Source: Loktanella sp. IMCC34160 (lineage in GTDB: Bacteria > Pseudomonadota > Alphaproteobacteria > Rhodobacterales > Rhodobacteraceae). From it: a DNA stretch of 64,000 bases. Below are positions 17,747 to 27,039 of this stretch, in pieces. The stretch's first letter is position 1, and each line of letters starts with the position of its first letter. The notes beneath the pieces are model-generated. The model was not told where the DNA came from. It was given only the letters and a program-made list of their open reading frames with translations, and did not search any database. Where the stretch lies: positions 516,372-580,371 of the forward strand of contig NZ_SELP01000003.1 in the NCBI RefSeq assembly GCF_004145845.1, given 5' to 3'. The position numbers and the translations under genes were made by a program.

Positions 17747-17773
17747 TCACGCATTCTCAACTTGAATGCGTGA
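17747..17773. promoter_or_regulatory. Perfect 10-bp inverted repeat upstream of the yej operon
   Basis: TCACGCATTC (17747-17756) and GAATGCGTGA (17764-17773) form a perfect inverted repeat around a 7-base spacer, 64 bases before the yejA start. No T-run follows on either strand, so it is more likely an operator or a leader hairpin than a terminator. Confidence 0.5.
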
Positions 17774-17837
17774 CACCGCCCCCGTTAGCTTTATCTTGGC
17801 AGGCAACAATGCCCAAAGACCCCATCAGGAGAGCGCA

Positions 17838-19760
17838 ATGAAACGTCCCGAACCGCACCGCCCCAGAACCAAGGCGCAGGCAAAGGCCCTCCGGGTGGAC
17901 GCCCGGCCGTGGCTGTTCGGCGCGGGGGCGCTGCTTGGTCTGGCGATGATCGCCGGTCAGGCATTTGCCGCTGGGCACGAGGAGGTCACGGTCAGCCACG
18001 GCTACACCAACTTTGGCGAACTGAAGTATCCCGCTGACTTCGCACATCTGGACTATGTCAATCCGGACGCACCGAAGGGCGGCGAGATCAGCATCTGGGC
18101 GCAGGGCACGTTCGACAGCTTCAACAACTTCGCCCGCGAAGGCGTGGCCGCAACCATGGCCACGATTGCGCAGGAATCGATCATGATCGGCACCGCGGAC
18201 GATCCCTATGGCGTCTACTGCTACCTGTGCGAGACAATTGAATATCCCGAAAGCCGCGACTGGGTGATCTTCAACCTGCGTCAGGACGTGACCTTCTCGG
18301 ATGGCCGCCCGATGACGGCGGCGGACGTGGAATTCACCTTTAACCTGTTCATGGAGCAGGGCATCGCGGAATACCGCAATGTCGTGTCCGGTTTCGTGTC
18401 CGAGGTCGAGGTTCTGGGCGACTACAAGATCAAGTTCACCTTTACCGAAGAGGCGCCGCGCCGCGATGTGATCAGCTTTGCCGGGGGCACGTCGGTCTTC
18501 TCCAAATCCTGGTTCGAGGAGCAGGGCGTCCGGCTGGACGAGGCGGCCGATGCGCCGTTCCTCGGCACCGGGGCCTATATGCTGGACAGCGTGGATATCG
18601 GGCGGCAACTCGTCTACGGTCGCAACCCCAATTTCTGGGGCGCGGATCATCCGATGAACGTCGGTCAGAACAATTTCGACACGATCAGGGTCGAGTATTT
18701 CGCCGACGGCTCTGCCGCCTTCGAGGCCTTCAAGGTCGGTGAATATACCTTCCGCAATGAAAACTCCTCGCTGCAATGGGCGACGGGCTATGACTTCCAG
18801 GCGCTTGAAAATGGCTGGGTGCAAAAGGTCGAATTGCCCGATGGCAACATCGGAACAGCACAATCCTGGGTGTTCAACCTTGACCGGGAAGTCTGGCAAG
18901 ACCCCGATGTGCGCGCGGCGGTCGCCCTGATGTTCAACTTTGAATGGTCGAACGAGGCGCTGTTCTACGGCCTTTACGAACGCGTGAATTCATTCTGGGA
19001 AAACAGCGATCTTGAGGCGACGGGCACCCCGTCCGATGCAGAAATTGCCCTGCTGCAGCCGTTGGTGGACGAGGGCCTTTTGCCCGCCGAGATCCTGACG
19101 GCAGAGGCTGTCATGGCCCCGACCTCGGGCACCCGGTCGCTGGACCGGGGCAATCTGCGGGCAGCGTCGGAGCTGCTGGATGCAGCAGGTTGGGTCGCCG
19201 GGGACGATGGGATGCGGTCGCGGGATGGCGTGCCGCTGAAACTGGTCGTCCTGAACTACAGCCCGGCTTTCGACCGGATCATCAACCCCTATATCGAAAA
19301 CCTGCGGGCGTTGGGCATTGATGCGTCGATGGACCGTGTCGACGTTCCGCAATACATCGAACGTCGCCGGAGCGGGGATTTCGACCTTGTCAGTCACAGC
19401 TTCAGCATGGGCTTTGAACCGGGTGTGGGCCTGCGCCAGTGGTATGGCTCCGAAACCGCAGACGACAGCAGCCGCAACCTGATGCGCCTGCGCAACCCGG
19501 CGGTGGATCGCCTGCTGACGACTGTGATCGACTCCCAAACCCTCGATGACCTGACAACCGCGACCCATGCGCTGGACCGCGTGCTGCGCAGCGAAGGGTT
19601 CTGGGTCCCACAGTGGTTCAAGGATGTTCACACCGTCGCCTATTACGACATGTACCGGCACCCGGAAAACCTGCCGCCATTTGCGCTGGGCGAGATGTCC
19701 TTCTGGTGGTACGACGCCGAGGCCGCCGAACGGCTCCGGTCCGAAGGCGCCTTCCAGTAA
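17838..19760 (+). CDS. yejA: YejA-type extracellular solute-binding protein (peptide ABC importer)
   Basis: This protein has 640 residues. It is a family-5 periplasmic binding protein of the YejA group, which bind oligopeptides and microcin-C-like compounds. A long basic N-terminal region (about 1-25) precedes the hydrophobic signal (LFGAGALLGLAMIAGQAFA), cleaved after AFA. The mature start HGYTNFGELKYPADF and YVNPDAPKGGEI are typical of YejA, as are NSFWENSDLEATGTPS and the C-terminal WYGSETA region. It is the first of four genes (yejABEF), 21 bases before yejB, with an inverted repeat upstream that may be the operator. Confidence 0.93.
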   Translation: MKRPEPHRPRTKAQAKALRVDARPWLFGAGALLGLAMIAGQAFAAGHEEVTVSHGYTNFGELKYPADFAHLDYVNPDAPKGGEISIWAQGTFDSFNNFAREGVAATMATIAQESIMIGTADDPYGVYCYLCETIEYPESRDWVIFNLRQDVTFSDGRPMTAADVEFTFNLFMEQGIAEYRNVVSGFVSEVEVLGDYKIKFTFTEEAPRRDVISFAGGTSVFSKSWFEEQGVRLDEAADAPFLGTGAYMLDSVDIGRQLVYGRNPNFWGADHPMNVGQNNFDTIRVEYFADGSAAFEAFKVGEYTFRNENSSLQWATGYDFQALENGWVQKVELPDGNIGTAQSWVFNLDREVWQDPDVRAAVALMFNFEWSNEALFYGLYERVNSFWENSDLEATGTPSDAEIALLQPLVDEGLLPAEILTAEAVMAPTSGTRSLDRGNLRAASELLDAAGWVAGDDGMRSRDGVPLKLVVLNYSPAFDRIINPYIENLRALGIDASMDRVDVPQYIERRRSGDFDLVSHSFSMGFEPGVGLRQWYGSETADDSSRNLMRLRNPAVDRLLTTVIDSQTLDDLTTATHALDRVLRSEGFWVPQWFKDVHTVAYYDMYRHPENLPPFALGEMSFWWYDAEAAERLRSEGAFQ

Positions 19761-19781
19761 GAACGAAAGGACGGGTTCGCC

Positions 19782-20936
19782 TTGGGCGCCTACATCCTGC
19801 GCAGACTGCTGCTTGTGATCCCCACGCTGTTGGGGATCATGATCATCAACTTCACCCTGACCCAATTCGTGCCGGGCGGCCCGATCGAACAGATCATCGC
19901 CCGCATGGAAGGGTCCGGGGACGCCTTTGAAACCATCTCCGGCAGCTCGGCCGAAATTGCCGAAACCGACACGGATTCAAGCTATGCCGGGGCCCGTGGC
20001 CTGCCCGAGGATTTCATCAAGGAACTGGAGGCGGAATTCGGTTTCGACAAACCGCCGCTGGAGCGGTTCCTGCTGATGATGTGGAACTATATCCGCTTCG
20101 ATTTCGGCGAAAGCTACTTCCGCAATATCAGCGTCGTGGACCTTGTTCTTGAAAAGATGCCGGTGTCGATCACGCTGGGCCTGTGGTCCACGCTGATTGC
20201 CTACCTTGTGTCGATCCCTCTTGGGATCAGGAAGGCGGTGCGCGACGGGTCGTCCTTTGACACATGGACCAGCGCGGCAATCATCGTGGGCTACGCGATC
20301 CCCGGCTTCCTGTTTGCGATCCTGCTGATCGTGCTGTTCGCCGGGGGAAATTGTTACCGCTTTGGCTTTGGCGTGTCGGACTTCTTCCGGCAATACCTGC
20401 CGTGGCTTTACGACTGGAACCCGACCTGCCGCCAGACCTTTCCGCTGCGCGGGCTGACCAGCGCGAACTGGGAAGACCTCAGCGCTTGGGGCAAGGTGAA
20501 GGATTACCTTTGGCACATCACCCTGCCGGTGCTGGCCTCGACCATTTCGGCCTTTGCGACACTTACGCTTCTGACCAAGAACAGCTTTCTGGACGAGATC
20601 AAGAAGCACTACGTCATGACCGCGCGGGCCAAGGGGCTGAACGAACGGCGGGTGCTGTATGGCCATGTGTTCCGCAACGCCATGCTGATCGTCATCTCGG
20701 GCTTTCCGGCACTGTTCATCGGGGTGTTCTTCGGCGGGTCGCTGATTATCGAAACCCTGTTCAGCCTTGACGGGCTGGGCCGTCTTGGGTTCGAGGCGGC
20801 GGTTGCGCGGGATTATCCGGTGGTGTTCGGGACACTGTTCGCCTTTTCGCTGATGGGTCTGGTCGTGGGGATACTTACCGATATCACCTATATCTTCATC
20901 GATCCCCGGATCGATTTCGAAAGCAGGGAGGGCTGA
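19782..20936 (+). CDS. yejB: YejB-type peptide ABC transporter permease
   Basis: This protein has 384 residues and about six membrane segments. The N-terminal [16 protein letters not shown] and [10 protein letters not shown] are standard for DppB/OppB/YejB permeases, and the cytoplasmic EAA-like loop reads [24 protein letters not shown]. The insert after the first membrane segment is long, as in YejB. The start is a TTG at 19782 with AAAGGAC upstream; there is no in-frame ATG before the conserved start. It pairs with YejE to form the channel and lies four bases before it. Confidence 0.93.
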   Translation: MGAYILRRLLLVIPTLLGIMIINFTLTQFVPGGPIEQIIARMEGSGDAFETISGSSAEIAETDTDSSYAGARGLPEDFIKELEAEFGFDKPPLERFLLMMWNYIRFDFGESYFRNISVVDLVLEKMPVSITLGLWSTLIAYLVSIPLGIRKAVRDGSSFDTWTSAAIIVGYAIPGFLFAILLIVLFAGGNCYRFGFGVSDFFRQYLPWLYDWNPTCRQTFPLRGLTSANWEDLSAWGKVKDYLWHITLPVLASTISAFATLTLLTKNSFLDEIKKHYVMTARAKGLNERRVLYGHVFRNAMLIVISGFPALFIGVFFGGSLIIETLFSLDGLGRLGFEAAVARDYPVVFGTLFAFSLMGLVVGILTDITYIFIDPRIDFESREG

Positions 20937-20940
20937 CCGG

Positions 20941-22047
20941 ATGCGCCTGTCCCCGCTTAATCAGCGCCGCTGGCGCAATTTCCGCAAGAACCGGCGGGCC
21001 TATTGGTCGCTGTTCATCTTTTCGTTCCTGTTCGTCCTCAGCCTCTTTGCCGAGTTCCTCGCCAACGACAAACCGATCCTCGTCAGCTACCGGGGCGAGA
21101 TGCGGATGCCGATCTTCAGCTTCTATTCCGAACGGGATTTCGGCGGCGATTTCGCGACCGAGGCAACCTATCGTTATCCAGAGGTCGAATGCCTGATCGT
21201 CACCGGCGGGCTGGAAGAATGTTTCGACGACCCCGAGGCGCTGGTCAAAGCCGCCGCTGCGGGGACGGTCGAGATCGAAGGGTTCGAGCGGGGTTGGGTG
21301 CTGTGGCCGCCGATCCGATATTCCTACGACACGATCGTCGATATCCCCGGCGTCGCACCCTCTCCGCCGTCGGACACCAATTGGCTTGGCACCGACGATA
21401 CGAAACGGGACGTGGTCGCGCGCGTTATCTACGGGTTCCGCCTGTCGGTGCTGTTTGCGCTGATCGTGGTCACCCTGTCGTCCATCGTAGGGATCATCGC
21501 GGGGGCGGTGCAGGGGTTCTTTGGTGGCTGGACCGACCTGTTGTTCCAGCGGTTCATCGAAATCTGGACTGGGGTTCCGTCCCTCTATGTCATCATCATC
21601 CTCTTCGCGATCCTTGGGCGAAGTTTCTGGCTTCTGGTCTTTGTGACCGTGATCTTCGGCTGGCCGGCCCTGACCGGCGTGGTCCGGGCCGAATTCCTGC
21701 GAGCGCGGAATTTCGAATATGTGCGGGCGGCGCGGGCGCTGGGGGTCGGCAACTGGACGATCATGTTCCGGCACGTCTTGCCCAACGCCATGGTGGCGAC
21801 CGTAACAATGCTGCCCTTCCTTGTGACCGGGGCCATCGGCACGCTCGCCAGTCTTGATTTTCTTGGCTACGGGCTGCCGTCCTCGTCACCCAGTCTTGGG
21901 GAACTGACACGGCAGGCGAAGCAGAACCTTCAGGCCCCATGGCTCGGGTTCACGGCCTTCTTCACCTTCGCGATCCTGCTGTCGCTTCTGGTGTTCATCT
22001 TCGAAGGCGTCCGCGATGCCTTTGACCCGCGAAAGACCTTCAAATGA
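20941..22047 (+). CDS. yejE: YejE-type peptide ABC transporter permease
   Basis: This protein has 368 residues. It begins SPLNQRRWRNFRKNRRAYWSL, the YejE/DppC N-terminus, and has a long periplasmic insert between the first and second membrane segments (about 42-155). The remaining membrane segments follow in the second half. The EAA loop FVRAARALGVGNWTIMFRHVLPNA-like region lies near residue 260 and should touch the YejF ATPase. Its stop overlaps the yejF start by ATGA. It is the second pore subunit of the importer. Confidence 0.93.
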   Translation: MRLSPLNQRRWRNFRKNRRAYWSLFIFSFLFVLSLFAEFLANDKPILVSYRGEMRMPIFSFYSERDFGGDFATEATYRYPEVECLIVTGGLEECFDDPEALVKAAAAGTVEIEGFERGWVLWPPIRYSYDTIVDIPGVAPSPPSDTNWLGTDDTKRDVVARVIYGFRLSVLFALIVVTLSSIVGIIAGAVQGFFGGWTDLLFQRFIEIWTGVPSLYVIIILFAILGRSFWLLVFVTVIFGWPALTGVVRAEFLRARNFEYVRAARALGVGNWTIMFRHVLPNAMVATVTMLPFLVTGAIGTLASLDFLGYGLPSSSPSLGELTRQAKQNLQAPWLGFTAFFTFAILLSLLVFIFEGVRDAFDPRKTFK

Positions 22048-23639
22048 GCGCGGTTCTGAACGTGTCCAACCTGAACGTGACCTTCCGGCAGGACGGGCAG
22101 GTGACCCATGCTGTGCGGGATGTGTCCTTTACCGTGGGCAAGGGCGAAACTGTGGCGCTGGTGGGGGAAAGCGGGTCCGGGAAATCCGTCACCGCCCTGT
22201 CCACCGTGCAGCTTTTGGGCGACAGCGCCGAAGTGTCGGGATCGGTGACCTATGCGGGCACCCAGATGATCGGCGCGTCGGATGCCGACCTGCGCCGGGT
22301 CCGGGGCAATGACATCAGTTTCATATTTCAGGAACCGATGACCTCGCTCAACCCGCTGCACACAATCGAAAAGCAGCTGCGCGAAAGCATCGAACTGCAT
22401 CAGGGCCTGCGCGGCCCGGCGGTGCGCGACCGGATCATTGATCTGCTGAATCAGGTCGGCATCCGTGAACCGGAAAAGCGACTGACATCTTACCCGCATC
22501 AATTGTCCGGCGGGCAGCGGCAGCGGGTGATGATCGCCATGGCGCTGGCGAACCAGCCCGAGCTGCTGATCGCCGATGAACCGACCACGGCGCTGGACGT
22601 CACCATTCAGGCGCAGATTCTTGAACTTCTGGCAGACCTGAAGGCCAAGGCGGGGATGAGCCTTCTGTTCATCACCCACGACCTGACCATCGTCCGCAAG
22701 ATCGCCGACCGCGTCTGCGTGATGAAGGACGGGCAGATTGTCGAACAGGGACCAACGGCCGAGATTTTCGCGAACCCGCAGCACCCCTATACCCAGATGC
22801 TGCTGGCCGCCGAAAGCGCGGGCGAACCCGCCCCGGTGCCCGACGGGGCTGAGGTTGTGGCCGAAACGGAAAACCTGAAGATCTGGTTCCCGATCCACCG
22901 GGGCCTGCTGAAACGCACGGCGGGCTATATCAAGGCGGTGAACGCGGCCAGCCTGTCGGTTCGGGCGGGCGAAACGGTGGGGATCGTGGGCGAAAGCGGG
23001 TCGGGCAAGACGACGCTGGCGCTGGCCATCATGCGGCTGATCCGGTCCGAAGGGCGGATCGCCTTTCTTGGCCAATCGCTGGAGGGGCGGAACCAGAAAC
23101 AGATGCGCCCCCTGCGCCGTGACATGCAGATTGTGTTCCAGGACCCGTTCGGAAGCCTGTCGCCGCGCATGACCGTGTCCGAAATCATCGCCGAGGGGTT
23201 GGGCATCCACGGGGTCGACAGAACGCGCAGCCACGACGATCTGGTGGTCGAGGTGATGCGCGAGGTCGGGCTTGATCCAGAGCTGCGCGACCGCTACCCG
23301 CACGAGTTTTCCGGCGGGCAGCGCCAGCGGATCGCCATTGCCCGCGCGATGATCCTGCGGCCCCGCCTCCTGGTTCTGGATGAACCGACCAGCGCGCTGG
23401 ACATGACCGTGCAAGTGCAGATCGTGGAACTGCTGCGCGAATTGCAGCGCAAGCACCGGCTGGCCTATCTGTTCATCAGCCACGACCTCAAGGTGGTCCG
23501 GGCCCTGTCCCACAAGGTCATGGTCATGCGGGCGGGCGATGTGGTGGAAGCCGGTCCGGTCCAGCAGGTCTTCGACAACCCGCAGTCGGACTACACCAAG
23601 GCGCTGATGGCCGCGGCCTTCGAGGGCCGCGTCGCCTGA
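22044..23639 (+). CDS. yejF: YejF-type dual-domain peptide ABC transporter ATPase
   Basis: This protein has 531 residues with two complete ABC domains in one chain. Domain 1 (about 1-255) has Walker A GESGSGKS, signature LSGGQRQR and [12 protein letters not shown]. Domain 2 (about 270-525) has [16 protein letters not shown] and [12 protein letters not shown]. Both have the H-loop (ITHD, ISHD). It energises YejB/YejE import of peptides delivered by YejA. It starts inside the end of yejE and ends three bases before the stop of convergent dacA-like gene, with no visible terminator. Confidence 0.95.
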   Translation: MSAVLNVSNLNVTFRQDGQVTHAVRDVSFTVGKGETVALVGESGSGKSVTALSTVQLLGDSAEVSGSVTYAGTQMIGASDADLRRVRGNDISFIFQEPMTSLNPLHTIEKQLRESIELHQGLRGPAVRDRIIDLLNQVGIREPEKRLTSYPHQLSGGQRQRVMIAMALANQPELLIADEPTTALDVTIQAQILELLADLKAKAGMSLLFITHDLTIVRKIADRVCVMKDGQIVEQGPTAEIFANPQHPYTQMLLAAESAGEPAPVPDGAEVVAETENLKIWFPIHRGLLKRTAGYIKAVNAASLSVRAGETVGIVGESGSGKTTLALAIMRLIRSEGRIAFLGQSLEGRNQKQMRPLRRDMQIVFQDPFGSLSPRMTVSEIIAEGLGIHGVDRTRSHDDLVVEVMREVGLDPELRDRYPHEFSGGQRQRIAIARAMILRPRLLVLDEPTSALDMTVQVQIVELLRELQRKHRLAYLFISHDLKVVRALSHKVMVMRAGDVVEAGPVQQVFDNPQSDYTKALMAAAFEGRVA

Positions 23640-23642
23640 ACC

Positions 23643-25097
23643 TTAGTCGGTGCCAATCATGAAACAGGTCATCCCGCGCGCCTGCAGCCTGCGACAGGCC
23701 AGATCGGCGGTTTCCCGGGTCAGCCCCATGAAATTAGCGTCGAACCCGCCCGACCGCTGAACCACGCGGCGCAGCGATCCGTCCAGCGTCGCCATCTCGT
23801 TCAAGGCAACCCGCAGCAAGATCCGTTCCGCCTCGTAGCGAGAGTTGTAGCGGCCAACGTTGATCCCCCAGTGACGCCCGCCGGATGTCGACACGCGGGT
23901 CACAACTTCGGGCTGGGGCGGAACCTCTGGCGCGGCGACCTGGCTGGCGGCCATGACAACCTCGGGCCGGGCGCGGGGGGTCACACCCACCTCGGTCGGG
24001 GCAAGGTCGGTTGGGGGCGGGGCCGCGGCGGCGGTCTGCACCACCTCTGCCAGCGCCTCGGCGATCACGTCCGCATCGGCGACCAGAAGTTCCGGCGGCG
24101 GGGCGGCGGGCTCGGGGGCGGGGCGGGCAACGGGGCGCAACGACGCGGTCACCTGCCCGGTCACGCGGATCGTCTTGCCCGCAACCCCCTGTTCGCCGTC
24201 GTTCGACCCGACCACGACTTCGGCAGTCGGGTTGCCCATCGGCCCCATAGTGGGCGCACGAAACCGCGCGTTCGCCGGGGCGCGGGCAAATCCCATGTCC
24301 AGAAGTTCGGCCACCCGCGCATTCCGGGCGGCAGTGGACGACCCGCCGAACATGGTCGCGATAATCCGCACGTTCCGGCGTTCGGCCGAGGCGACAAGGT
24401 TGAACCCGGCGGCGTTGGTATAGCCGGTCTTGATCCCGTCCGCCCCGTCATAGGCGTCAAGGAACCGGCGGTTGGTGTTGTTCACCGTGGCCATCCCCGC
24501 ATCCGCCGACCGGCGCGAGAAGATGTTGTAATACTGCGGGTAGTCATAGATCACATGCCGCCCAAGGATCGTCATGTCGCGGGCCGTGGACAGGTGCCCG
24601 TTTTCCGTCAGGCCGTTCGCATTGCGGAACGTCGTGCGGGTCATGCCCATCGCCTCGGCGGTGCGGTTCATCCGGCGGGCAAAGGCGGCTTCGGACCCTT
24701 CGATGGCAATCCCGATGGCCGTGGCCGCGTCATTGGCCGATTTCACCGCGGCCGCGCGGATCAGATAGCGCAGGCGGATCTGCTGTCCCGCCCGCAGGCC
24801 GAGCTTTGACGGCGGTTCGGCGGCGGCGGCGGCGGTCACGGTCACAAGGGTATCAAGACTGATCTCGCCCCGTTCCACCGCCTGAAAGGCGATGTACAGG
24901 GTCATCATCTTGGTCAGAGAGGCGGGATGCAGGCGGGTGTCGGCGTTTCGGGAATGCAGAACCTCGCCCGTGCGCGCATCCATGACCAGCGCGGCATAGG
25001 GCGCCGCCGCCACGGAAAACGGGGTAACGACCGCAAGGAATACCCATACGATAAGGAATAGCCCTGCCCGGGCTGCCTGTCCCAAACGACTTGCCAC
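23643..25097 (-). CDS. D-alanyl-D-alanine carboxypeptidase (PBP5/DacF class) with C-terminal SPOR domain
   Basis: This protein has 484 residues from a GTG at 25097, chosen because AGAGG precedes it and the signal peptide follows at once (hydrophobic 12-31, cleavage near VAAA). The serine-peptidase motifs are S60-x-x-K63 (SLTK), S120-A-N122 and K223-T-G225. It should trim D-Ala from peptidoglycan stem peptides in the periplasm. A proline/alanine-rich linker (about 330-405) joins a C-terminal SPOR domain, which binds denuded septal glycan. It is convergent with yejF and adjoins the AT-richer islet. Confidence 0.93.
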   Translation of the reverse strand: MASRLGQAARAGLFLIVWVFLAVVTPFSVAAAPYAALVMDARTGEVLHSRNADTRLHPASLTKMMTLYIAFQAVERGEISLDTLVTVTAAAAAEPPSKLGLRAGQQIRLRYLIRAAAVKSANDAATAIGIAIEGSEAAFARRMNRTAEAMGMTRTTFRNANGLTENGHLSTARDMTILGRHVIYDYPQYYNIFSRRSADAGMATVNNTNRRFLDAYDGADGIKTGYTNAAGFNLVASAERRNVRIIATMFGGSSTAARNARVAELLDMGFARAPANARFRAPTMGPMGNPTAEVVVGSNDGEQGVAGKTIRVTGQVTASLRPVARPAPEPAAPPPELLVADADVIAEALAEVVQTAAAAPPPTDLAPTEVGVTPRARPEVVMAASQVAAPEVPPQPEVVTRVSTSGGRHWGINVGRYNSRYEAERILLRVALNEMATLDGSLRRVVQRSGGFDANFMGLTRETADLACRRLQARGMTCFMIGTD

Positions 25098-25516
25098 GTC
25101 GCTGCCTCTTTTCTGCCTCAGGGCCCGCTTCTTTGGCGGCGCCTTTTGATTTGCGACTAGCCTAGCAGAAAGACAGCGATGAGAAAACCGCCTATTTTCA
25201 ATGGGTTTTTGTCTGTTGGTAGAGGGGTCCATCTATATCTTGGGGGTGACGGAAGGTGACCTTCAAGATGCTGATCAGCCGATGGTCCATCCTTCCAGAG
25301 ACGCTGACCTGGTTGTCATCGAACGTATCACACACCGCACTTGGCGACGTAGGGCTGATAGGATCCGCCATTGGCAATTTCCGCTGACCTATTTCGATGG
25401 TGAGTGGATAAGATAGAACAAGAAATGCTAACGTACTCGAGCGGCTCGGACGGCTGGTCAGTGGCGGTCGGCGATTTCTTGATCACCAGATTGGTCCGTC
25501 TGGCTGGGTAGGATGC
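25098..25516. other. Gene-poor stretch of 419 bases with fragments of reading frames
   Basis: This stretch holds the upstream region of the carboxypeptidase gene (to about 25190), then a change to less GC-rich sequence. Two overlapping short plus-strand frames exist: 25201-25416 (71 codons, no ribosome site, no recognised family) and 25256-25387 (GTG start after GGAAG, 43 codons, partly hydrophobic with the C-terminus ending GLIGSAIGNFR). Neither is convincing as an intact gene; both could be remnants of one that has decayed. No repeat or transposase was seen. Confidence 0.35.
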
Positions 25517-25912
25517 ATGAAGCGAATTATTCGAAATTACCGACTTTTCAGAGTTGATCGACTGTCACGGCAGGGCAGACACGTGCAAGCGAAGAAGGCA
25601 GCAATCTCGCTTCTTCGAAGTCAGAGCCAGTCCATAGTTTATAATATGCTTCTCGCCGATGTGCTGTTGGCGTCCCAAGAGGTTGACGCAGCGCGGAAGC
25701 AATATGAGCTCGTTGGTCGCATGTTGGACAGGTCGAAAAATCTTGCCGGAGAGAACAAGCGCTACCTTCAAGCATATAAAAACTATCGGTTGGTTGAAAT
25801 TAGTTTCTACCTGGCGGATCAGGATTTCAATAAAGGGAAAGAGATTGCAGGATTAATTCATGAAATAGATGCGGACAGACAGTACAAGCGGCTATTCTCG
25901 CTGCCGGGCTAG
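25517..25912 (+). CDS. Hypothetical helical protein, possibly TPR-like
   Basis: This 131-residue protein is unrecognised. The ATG at 25517 follows GGTAGGA with good spacing. The sequence is basic at the N-terminus (MKRIIRNYRLFRVDRLSRQGR) and then entirely helical in character: alternating QAKKAAISLL, VYNMLLADVLLASQEVDAARKQYELVG and YLQAYKNYRLVEISFYLADQDFNKG segments resemble two to three TPR-like hairpins. There is no signal peptide. Codon use is AT-richer than the neighbours; 25741-25800 has only 24 G/C in 60. It looks like an acquired or lineage-specific orphan. Confidence 0.6.
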   Translation: MKRIIRNYRLFRVDRLSRQGRHVQAKKAAISLLRSQSQSIVYNMLLADVLLASQEVDAARKQYELVGRMLDRSKNLAGENKRYLQAYKNYRLVEISFYLADQDFNKGKEIAGLIHEIDADRQYKRLFSLPG

Positions 25913-26102
25913 GATGTGAGCTGAAGCTATCGAGTTACCGGAGCTATCTGAGGGAAGATGGTAGACCTTGACCGACTTTTTTACTAAGGACTTTGGCCTT
26001 TCGAGCCTGACGTTGGCCGGCGAAACCGGAGCCGGATGTGCCTATCAGTCGATCTAGGTGTTTGGCTCCGGAATATGGTGGTTCGGGGGAACGGAGCAGT
26101 TC

Positions 26103-26471
26103 ATGGGTTTGTTTAGGATGGGCACTGGACGTCGATTTCTCAAATCATGCGTCCTGATCGTTCTTGTTTCAGGATGCCGCGCGCCCGTAGAAGGCGGAGA
26201 GCAGAATAACTCTGACTTGGAGTCGAAGCTCGTCGAGTTGATTGAACAAGAGTCGCTCCGTGACGGGAGTTTTCTTTCCGGTCGCGAATTGCAGCTTGCT
26301 CGTGGCACCGAGTTAGGGCTTTGCAGTGGATACACAAGAATTGTCGTGTTCGAGCAGGTTGGTGAGCAATTGGGCCAGCTTAGTATCTATTTTGATCAAG
26401 TGGATACTAGCCCGCGTATACTCTTGTATGAAACCGGACCCGGTGGATGCCCGATAGAGCTCCTCGACTAG
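26103..26471 (+). CDS. Hypothetical small lipoprotein
   Basis: This protein has 122 residues. The ATG at 26103 is preceded by CGGAG at suitable spacing; a later ATG at 26118 is also possible. A basic start ([11 protein letters not shown]) leads to a hydrophobic core and the lipobox LVSGC, so Cys25 should be lipidated. The mature part has two further cysteines (LCSGY, GGCPIEL) near its middle and end that may pair. I do not recognise a family. Together with the gene at 25517 it occupies an AT-richer islet between the carboxypeptidase gene and clpS; the 190 bases between the two genes hold nothing I can identify. Confidence 0.6.
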   Translation: MGLFRMGTGRRFLKSCVLIVLVSGCRAPVEGGEQNNSDLESKLVELIEQESLRDGSFLSGRELQLARGTELGLCSGYTRIVVFEQVGEQLGQLSIYFDQVDTSPRILLYETGPGGCPIELLD

Positions 26472-26673
26472 CATGTCGCCCGGTCGTTTTTGGAAGTCGA
26501 GGCTGAAGGCCTCGGGTCCTCGCCTAATTCCCTCGACACCGGACAACCGCCGTCACGGGGCGCGGGGACGGTCGGTTCCGCTTAACCCCGTCGTCCGAGG
26601 GGGGTTCCCATGTCCCGTCACTGGCCTATATAAGTCCAGCCGGACTGGCATGACCACTGACCCGAAGGGCTCC

Positions 26674-27015
26674 ATGGCTTCAACGATCTACATGATGGCG
26701 GACAAGGACGATGACGACCAGACCGGCGTCGGCGTTGCGCTGGAAACGCGCCCGAAGACAAAGCGCCCGCCGATGTACAAGGTTCTGATCCTGAACGACG
26801 ACTATACGCCGATGGAATTCGTCGTGCATGTGCTGGAGCGGTTCTTTGGCATGTCGCACGCGCAGGCGGTGGAACTGATGCTGACCGTCCATAAGAAGGG
26901 CGTCGCGGTTGTGGGCGTCTTCTCGCACGAGATTGCCGAAACAAAAGTGGCGCAGGTGATGGATTTCGCGCATCGCCACCAACATCCCCTGCAATGCACG
27001 ATGGAGAAGGAATAG
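26674..27015 (+). CDS. clpS: ClpS adaptor of the ClpAP protease
   Basis: ClpS hands N-degron substrates to ClpA. The ATG at 26674, with AAGGG at good spacing, gives 113 residues; an in-frame ATG at 26650 has no ribosome site. An acidic, flexible start (MADKDDDD) precedes the conserved core [27 protein letters not shown], whose NDD residues hold the N-terminal amino group of substrates. The [19 protein letters not shown] block and final HPLQC follow. clpA is not adjacent; the next gene is an rRNA methyltransferase. Confidence 0.95.
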   Translation: MASTIYMMADKDDDDQTGVGVALETRPKTKRPPMYKVLILNDDYTPMEFVVHVLERFFGMSHAQAVELMLTVHKKGVAVVGVFSHEIAETKVAQVMDFAHRHQHPLQCTMEKE

Positions 27016-27039
27016 GCCCCGCGCCGTTCCGCAAGACAG

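Noticed and set aside
21930..23513. Minus-strand open frame of 527 codons opposite yejF
   Set aside because: It is antisense of a two-domain ABC ATPase and full of low-complexity His/Gly/Asp runs typical of shadow frames.
25098..26673. Possible prophage or genomic island with integration machinery
   Set aside because: No integrase, transposase, tRNA or flanking direct repeat was seen; only an AT-richer islet with small orphan genes can be supported.
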